Of a stretch of DNA of 31,070 nt, positions 29,851 to 31,070 are shown piece by piece. A model generated the notes under the pieces. That model saw nothing but the letters and a program-made list of their open reading frames with translations, searched no databases and was not told the origin of the DNA. Numbering within the stretch: position 1 is the first letter of the stretch; each line of letters opens with the position of its first letter. The DNA comes from Jimgerdemannia flammicorona (lineage: Eukaryota > Mucoromycota > Endogonomycetes > Endogonales > Endogonaceae), in assembly GCA_003990745.1 (NCBI GenBank), contig RBNI01000455.1:1-31070 (forward strand). Reading direction: 5' to 3'. Position numbers and translations under genes: made by a program.

Positions 29851-29984
29851 ACACTGAGGCTGTTATCATAGTATCCTCTATAGAGAGTATAAAAGGTATA
29901 TCTGATATAATTACTTTAGAAGTATATATGTATATATATATTGTGAGTTATATTATATGTATTTGGAATTATTATATTTAGTTT

Positions 29985-30128
29985 CAAATTCAAATTTCAA
30001 ATTTAATTTGAATTGTGACTTGATTTGATTTGAATTGAATTCTGAATTAAATTTGAACTTCAAATTAAATTAGACTTTAATTTGAATTAGTTTAAATCAA
30101 ATTAGCTCTCAATTTGATTTGATTCATT
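29985..30128. repeat. Palindromic AATTTGAATT/TTCAAATT repeat block
   Basis: About 140 bp made of interleaved TTTGAATT, CAAATTTAA and AATTTGA words on both strands, able to fold on itself. Confidence 0.75.
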
Positions 30129-30354
30129 CTAAGCACTAATACTCACACTGACATCACTATGAATATTCCTCAAAAACAGACTAAAGATGCTAAAAATAGC
30201 ATGAGACTAAATTAGTCTATTGCTACCATGATAAGTAGCAGAAATTATACTACTAATATTATATAAAATAGCTATATAACATAGTGAGTATATCTAATAG
30301 TCATAGATATACTAAAAGATAGTCAAAAGTATCTAAAGATATCTAGAACTATGT

Positions 30355-31070
30355 ACTCTGTCATAATAACTTGTATAATTCACCAGAAATATCAGAAAGA
30401 GTATGTTTACCATACAGACTCTATATAGTATACAGACTCTATATACTATATAGACTCTGTACACTATATAGAATCTGTACACCTATCATAAATAGCATTC
30501 TATACTTAGCCACATAGTAATCAAGTAGCAACCAACTTATATAAAATACCCCAGAGACAAGAGTGAATAAATCTTAGTTCAAAAAGTTAAAAAAAAAGCA
30601 GAAAGCTTCCTTTTTAACTTCAGTTCACTTTCTGATATAAAGAATAAGTCTAAAAAGTTAAATTATAAAGCAAAGCCACTAAAGATTATGAGTATTGATT
30701 CTCTTTTCCCACTCTAGTCTACTTTCTGATATAAAGAATGAGTTCATAAGGATTTGCTATCCAAGTTTGAGTGAAGAACTTTGCTACCTTTTGAAGAATC
30801 TGTCACTTAAGAAAAAGTCACTATATTTTTAGTTCACTTACTAGATAAGCCTGAGGAATTCAAAGAAGTCCACCTCTTATTACAAAGTCAGTCTTCTGAT
30901 GCAACTTTGCAGTAGAGCCAGTCTATCAATATAACTCTGTATAAATGAAGCCAGTCTTGACATAACTTTACCAAGAGAAGAGAATCTCAGTTATTGCTCA
31001 GAGAAGTCCACTAATTCAGGAAGAATCCATACCATCTGCTATTTTTCAGAGAGTCTGCCATTTTTTTTTT
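30355..31070 (+). repeat. Decayed LTR related to the A LTR, runs off the window
   Basis: It follows the A LTR from about base 6290 onward: 18-bp tandem units at 30415, 30433, 30451 and 30469, TTAGCCAC (30506), an ACTTATATAAAAT TATA-like box, and GTGAATAAAT near 30563. It then has recognisable but rearranged U5 sequence (for example GAGCCAGTCTATCAATATAAC against GAGCCAGTCTATCAATGCAAC in A). Most differences are C-to-T or G-to-A. The left limit is uncertain by about 100 bp. Confidence 0.75.

Larger units (their letters stand above)
29489..30354. other. AT-rich sequence with short repeats, no gene seen
   Basis: Holds a 15-bp triplicate (29806-29850) and a block of AATTTGAATT-like units (29985-30128). 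No element or domain is recognised. Confidence 0.65.

Noticed and set aside
1..31070. tRNA, rRNA, CRISPR or bacterial operon features
   Set aside because: None seen; the content is eukaryotic retrotransposon sequence throughout.

Overview
This is transposon-derived DNA from a eukaryotic, almost certainly fungal, genome. No host gene can be recognised. Nearly all recognisable sequence belongs to Ty3/gypsy-type LTR retrotransposons. Older copies are full of stops, lost Cys/His/Asp/Gly residues and CpG depletion, as expected from C-to-T decay (RIP-like mutation or deamination of methylated cytosine). I do not name a species.

Layout. (1) 1-7584, element A, plus strand, 5' end outside the window: end of gag, protease, Cys/His-rich region, dUTPase, reverse transcriptase (RT), RNase H, integrase (IN), a third ORF, then a 1.4 kb 3' LTR. 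(2) 7585-9225, element B, minus strand: a 5' LTR and a broken gag ending in the start of a dUTPase-like domain, cut by A. (3) 9838-18612, element C, minus strand: complete in extent, with LTRs of about 1.55 kb and a 4-bp target duplication (ATAT), coding heavily mutated. (4) 20341-27039, element D, plus strand: nearly intact, two 459-bp LTRs, 4-bp duplication (CTAG). (5) 27892-29484, a solo LTR of the C family, plus strand. (6) about 30355-31070, start of a decayed LTR related to that of A. Between these lie AT-rich stretches with simple repeats.

C and D share gene order (gag-protease-Cys/His knuckle-dUTPase-RT-RNase H, then IN in another frame), an identical polypurine tract core, a conserved leader after the 5' LTR and 4-bp duplications, so they are sister families. 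A is more distant, with extra Cys/His clusters and a second beta-rich domain between dUTPase and RT.

The main finding is a third ORF (ORF3) downstream of integrase. It is 153 aa and intact in D. A homologue of about 257 aa lies wholly inside the U3 part of the C-family LTR, so it is present in all three C-family LTR copies here. A more diverged candidate lies after integrase in A. It has no membrane segment and matches no family I know. The RNase H/IN and IN/ORF3 junctions are stop-start overlaps, which suggests termination-reinitiation, and A carries a correctly phased GGGAAAC -1 slippery site between dUTPase and RT. All comparisons were made by eye.
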